Below are positions 12,585 to 15,647 of a stretch of DNA of 15,647 nt, one piece after another. Below the pieces are notes generated by a model. It searched no databases. It was not told where the DNA came from and saw only the letters and a program-made list of their open reading frames with translations. The first letter of the stretch is position 1, and every line of letters starts with the position of its first letter. The translations under genes were made by a program, and so were the position numbers. Origin of the DNA: Bacillota bacterium (GTDB lineage Bacteria > Bacillota > Clostridia > Lachnospirales > Lachnospiraceae); the NCBI GenBank assembly GCA_023392995.1, contig JAEWMZ010000287.1, positions 1 to 15,647 of the forward strand. Reading direction: 5' to 3'.

Positions 12585-13646
12585 ATGTTTTTTGTTCAGA
12601 TTGTAGATGATGAACCCATAGTAAGAATGGGATTAAAGAAATTAATACCCTGGGAAGAATTAGGGTATCAGGTAGTTTGTGAAGCACAGAACGGACAAGA
12701 GGCTTTGGAGCAGCTGAAGGAATATGATATCGACTTGATTATAACGGATATCGAGATGCCTATTTTAAATGGTATGGAATATATAAGACGAGTCAGAGAA
12801 TCAAAGTGCCGGCAGTCCATTGTAATACTCACAGCCTATGCTGAGTTTGAATATGCGAAATCGGCAATTGAACATGGTGTCTCGGGATATATACTAAAGC
12901 CAATTTCGGAGGAACAAATCATCGATTTGCTGAAACAGATTAAAAAAGGACTAAAGCCTCCAATTGACCGAAGCTTTACCAGAGAAAAGGATAAAAAATT
13001 AATTGACCTTGTATTAATTAATGATAAAGCAGCTTTTGAAGTGCTGGATCGTATTATCGAAGAGGAATTAAACTATGACGGCGAAGATATTAGTGGTACC
13101 AGCCTTCGCTGTTATTATATATTGGAAGAGATCGTATTGGAATTAAATAAGAAATACAGCAGTCTGAACCAGCTTGAGACTTTGGACGAGTACTTGACGA
13201 TCAATCAGCAGAAGTATATTACTAAGGAAGAGGTGCTGGCTCAGTTCGAGAAAGAGGTAAAGCGAATTTTTTCTATTCTGGAAAAGTATATGCTGCTGTA
13301 TAAAGACAATGTTGTAAGGCAGGCCTGCCGTTATGTCGTGGAGCATGTGGATGAAAAAATAGGCTTGACCTCCATCAGCAACACCCTGGGGATTAGCAAG
13401 AATTATTTTTGCAGCCTATTTAAGCAGGAAACCGGCGATAACTTTTTGAATTTTGTTACAAAGACCAAAATGCAAAGGGCAAAGTATTTGCTAAAAGAGA
13501 AGAACATGAGGATCTATGAAGTATGTAATTATCTGGGTTACACGGATACCACCTACTTTACAAAATTATTTAAAAAATATAGCGGTATAACCCCCAATGA
13601 ATATAAAAAAACCGAGTGTGAAAAGTATGAGATACAAGATGAATAG
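12585..13646 (+). CDS. YesN-type response regulator (REC plus AraC-type DNA-binding domain)
   Basis: The 353-residue protein starts with a receiver domain: acidic pocket IVDDEP (D8, D9), phosphoacceptor Asp55 in LIITDIEMPILNG, Thr in ILTAY, and Lys in YILKP. A middle region of about 130 residues has a coiled or helical look. The C-terminal ~100 residues are an AraC-type double helix-turn-helix (IGLTSISNTLGISKNYFCSLFKQETGDNFLNF...YLGYTDTTYFTKLFKKYSGITPNEYKK). The ATG at 12585 has AAGGAGGTG just upstream. It overlaps the histidine kinase gene. YesN-type regulators usually control sugar uptake genes, but none are in view. Element B sits in its upstream region. Confidence 0.93.
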   Translation: MFFVQIVDDEPIVRMGLKKLIPWEELGYQVVCEAQNGQEALEQLKEYDIDLIITDIEMPILNGMEYIRRVRESKCRQSIVILTAYAEFEYAKSAIEHGVSGYILKPISEEQIIDLLKQIKKGLKPPIDRSFTREKDKKLIDLVLINDKAAFEVLDRIIEEELNYDGEDISGTSLRCYYILEEIVLELNKKYSSLNQLETLDEYLTINQQKYITKEEVLAQFEKEVKRIFSILEKYMLLYKDNVVRQACRYVVEHVDEKIGLTSISNTLGISKNYFCSLFKQETGDNFLNFVTKTKMQRAKYLLKEKNMRIYEVCNYLGYTDTTYFTKLFKKYSGITPNEYKKTECEKYEIQDE

Positions 13647-15399
13647 AAAAAGAGATTCAGACCGAACTATTACAAGTGTCCTTTTGGGCAGCTATACGAA
13701 GGCGATGGTAATATCTTTTTTATGTGCCATCATTTTCTTCTTGATTGTGACCGGAAAAGAGATGGTTTATAGGCAGAATATGAATAACAGCCGCATTCTT
13801 AATACCTTTACGTATTTTGTGAATATGCAGCTGGGAGATATGAAGAGATTTAGCTACAATCTTATTATTGATGAAGAGCTCCAGGATATCTTGGAGAAAA
13901 AAGGAGAGGGCGCCAGCAATCAGATTAGTACCTATCTGATGCATAAAATGGCGGAACGAAATGAGATTCAATCCATTCATATCCTAAGAGGAAATGAGAC
14001 GGTGTCGGAATATAAACGACCTGTTTATGATGAAGATCCAAGTAAATTTGTGAGGAAACTGGGACTAAACGCCAGCGACCGTGATAATTACAGTTTTACC
14101 TGGGAAATCGGAAAAGACAGTCTGAATGAACAGGAGGAAAATACTTTTTATCTGGTGGGAAGCATCCGTTCCAAAAAAAGCTTGGAGCATTTAGGATATC
14201 TGATTGTATTCCTGGACATGAAGGAAGTTCAAAAAAGTCTTTCCTTCTATCTTAAGGAAGTTAATTATGAGGTTTTAGTGAAAAGCAGCTCTGGAAACTG
14301 TATAGCATTACCCCTCGGCGCAGATATCGAGAAGTTTAGCAATCAGCTTGTTTACAGGGCTAAGGCTGATAACAGCTGGTGGCAGATATTGAATACCCAT
14401 CCCTATGCATCCCAAAAGATAAGCAGTATTCAGGGAGAAATCTATGGAATGATGAATACCTCCCCCCTTCAGCCTAATGTTGAATTTTCTTTGATTTTCA
14501 TATTAATTATGACCATAGAGTTTATCATTATCGCTTCAGTTATTATGAAGAAGCATGTCATTGGACCCTTGGAACAAATTGCGAAAAGTGCCCGGGATAT
14601 AGGGGGACAAGGTAATCTGAATATACTATTCCCTAAAGAAAAATATTATTCCGAAGCAGATGATATATCGAAGGCACTCAACGAGATGATGGAGGAAATA
14701 CGTAATCTTGTACAGGATGTTGAGCAGCGTGAGAAATTGCAAAAAAGACTGGAACTATCTGTAATTAACCACCAGGTAAAGCCCCATTTCTTATATAATA
14801 CCCTCAATGCCGTAAGTATCCTGATCAGTGTGGAAGAGAAGGAGTCAGCGAACCAGCTGATCAGCTCGATGGCGAAATATTACAGAGCCTGCTTAAGCCA
14901 AGGCAGAGATATTATCTCCTTGGAAAACGAGATGGAGATAACAAAGGAATATATAAAAATAGCGCTGATACGAAATCCGAATATTTTAAAAGTAACCTAT
15001 GAAATTGATGAAGGTTTGATGGATGTGATGATACCTAAGATGACAATTCAAACCTTAGTAGAAAATAGTATTAAATACGGAATTAAACAGATGGGAGAAC
15101 CCATTCACATCCGCATTTGTGCAACCCGAAAGGGAGATACTGCGCAGCTATGCGTAGAAGATAATGGTAGTGGAATGAAGGCTGATACCATTGATAAAAT
15201 TATGCGGGGTGAGCTGTTAGAGACAGAGTCTGGCTTTGGTGTAAGATCAGTAGTGATGAGAATATCGCTTTCCTATGATATTAAGGAGATAAAGGACATT
15301 ATTTCTATTGAATCAAAGGAATCAGCGTATACAAGAATATTTTTGAACATACCCATTCAAGGAAAAGAAGAGGAAGGGGTTCAAGTATACAATGATTAA
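13627..15399 (+). CDS. YesM-type sensor histidine kinase
   Basis: The 590-residue membrane kinase has TM1 at about 26-45, an extracytoplasmic sensor of roughly 240 residues, TM2 at about 288-307, HAMP (about 308-365), a coiled coil and a His_kinase (PF06580) domain. The phosphorylated His387 is in NHQVKPHFLYNTLN, where the family more often has QINPHFLYN. ATP-binding residues are in TLVENSIKYG (N480), VEDNGSGM and a GFGVRSV glycine box. It should phosphorylate the upstream response regulator. The ATG at 13627 overlaps that gene by 20 nt; ATG 13639 is a second option, and the ATG at 13597 lacks a ribosome site. The C-terminal tail is acidic. No transporter follows within the window. Confidence 0.92.
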   Translation: MRYKMNRKRDSDRTITSVLLGSYTKAMVISFLCAIIFFLIVTGKEMVYRQNMNNSRILNTFTYFVNMQLGDMKRFSYNLIIDEELQDILEKKGEGASNQISTYLMHKMAERNEIQSIHILRGNETVSEYKRPVYDEDPSKFVRKLGLNASDRDNYSFTWEIGKDSLNEQEENTFYLVGSIRSKKSLEHLGYLIVFLDMKEVQKSLSFYLKEVNYEVLVKSSSGNCIALPLGADIEKFSNQLVYRAKADNSWWQILNTHPYASQKISSIQGEIYGMMNTSPLQPNVEFSLIFILIMTIEFIIIASVIMKKHVIGPLEQIAKSARDIGGQGNLNILFPKEKYYSEADDISKALNEMMEEIRNLVQDVEQREKLQKRLELSVINHQVKPHFLYNTLNAVSILISVEEKESANQLISSMAKYYRACLSQGRDIISLENEMEITKEYIKIALIRNPNILKVTYEIDEGLMDVMIPKMTIQTLVENSIKYGIKQMGEPIHIRICATRKGDTAQLCVEDNGSGMKADTIDKIMRGELLETESGFGVRSVVMRISLSYDIKEIKDIISIESKESAYTRIFLNIPIQGKEEEGVQVYND

Positions 15400-15529
15400 G
15401 TTTGCGCATCAAAGGACTGCCCAAAGGATATATTGATTCTCGGATAAAAGATACAATTGATAATTTTACCCCCATATATCGTAATTTTATGCAGTTATCG
15501 TAAAGAGAAGTTTATTTTATAATTCTTGA

Positions 15530-15605
15530 ACCAAATCACGCATGCTGCGTGATAGCCCTTCTCAGTTTTTGCTGTGCCATATTGCTTTGGCGCAGCTTTT
15601 CTTTT
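15530..15605 (+). ncRNA. candidate small RNA with two hairpins
   Basis: TATAAT at 15518-15523 (with only a weak TTATCG 17 bp upstream) could start a ~75-nt transcript. It would hold ATCACGCA-tgc-TGCGTGAT (15535-15553), a linker, and the terminator hairpin. No ORF or known RNA family is recognised. It could equally be the 3' end of the kinase transcript. Confidence 0.3.
15571..15605 (+). terminator. intrinsic terminator after the two-component operon
   Basis: GCTGTGCCA (15571-15579) pairs with TGGCGCAGC (15588-15596), 9 bp with one wobble, then TTTTCTTTT. The 15400-15530 stretch before it shows no gene. Confidence 0.88.
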
Positions 15606-15647
15606 ACAATTAATTCATCTTAATGAAAGAAAACCCCTCAGATGAGT

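Overview
The window is AT-rich, with strong AGGAGG-type ribosome sites and a gene set typical of an anaerobic, probably spore-forming Clostridia. A Lachnospiraceae-like organism is the best guess (inference from gene content and style; no marker gene is present). Indicators are an iron-sulfur two-subunit L-serine dehydratase, a YesM/YesN-type two-component system, membrane c-di-GMP enzymes, a lipid-anchorless L,D-transpeptidase and a Cys-rich small protein with a sigma-K-like promoter.

Layout. 1-1273: serine dehydratase operon, with the end of the beta subunit and the complete alpha subunit, closed by a two-way terminator. 1427-2821 (minus): L,D-transpeptidase. 2940-3536: a 109-residue Cys-rich protein with two internal repeats, then a doubtful small membrane ORF and a second two-way terminator. 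3529-4359 (minus): zinc-ribbon membrane protein with an extracellular DUF4352-like domain. 4648-5879: split ThrE/YjjP-YjjB exporter whose genes overlap by ATGA. 5890-7350: a compact MarR circuit. A consensus promoter holds a palindromic operator in its spacer, the repressor gene looks leaderless, and the same operator core recurs before an alpha/beta hydrolase gene. 7393-10693: a c-di-GMP phosphodiesterase (HD-GYP) with a long structured leader, followed by a membrane diguanylate cyclase (GGDEF). 10846-11946: divergent flavodoxin-fold NAD(P)H oxidoreductase and HxlR regulator around one strong dyad. 12585-15399: AraC-type response regulator and its histidine kinase, overlapping. 15400-15647: a possible small RNA with a terminator.

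The most unusual feature is a pair of related ~150-bp palindromic elements, 10691-10839 and 12404-12555, in the same orientation. Both begin TAGG and end CCTA, carry imperfect 16-bp terminal inverted repeats and an inner perfect 9-bp inverted repeat, and share a near-identical 28-nt core. The inner stem is extended by different but still complementary bases in the two copies. The second copy is flanked by a perfect 10-bp direct repeat (AAAATAAAGT), as expected of a target-site duplication. It therefore looks like a small non-autonomous mobile element with a conserved fold. One copy supplies the stop codon of the GGDEF gene and fills a convergent gap; the other lies just upstream of the response-regulator ribosome site. 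The 11947-12403 gap next to it holds further tandem repeats and hairpins.
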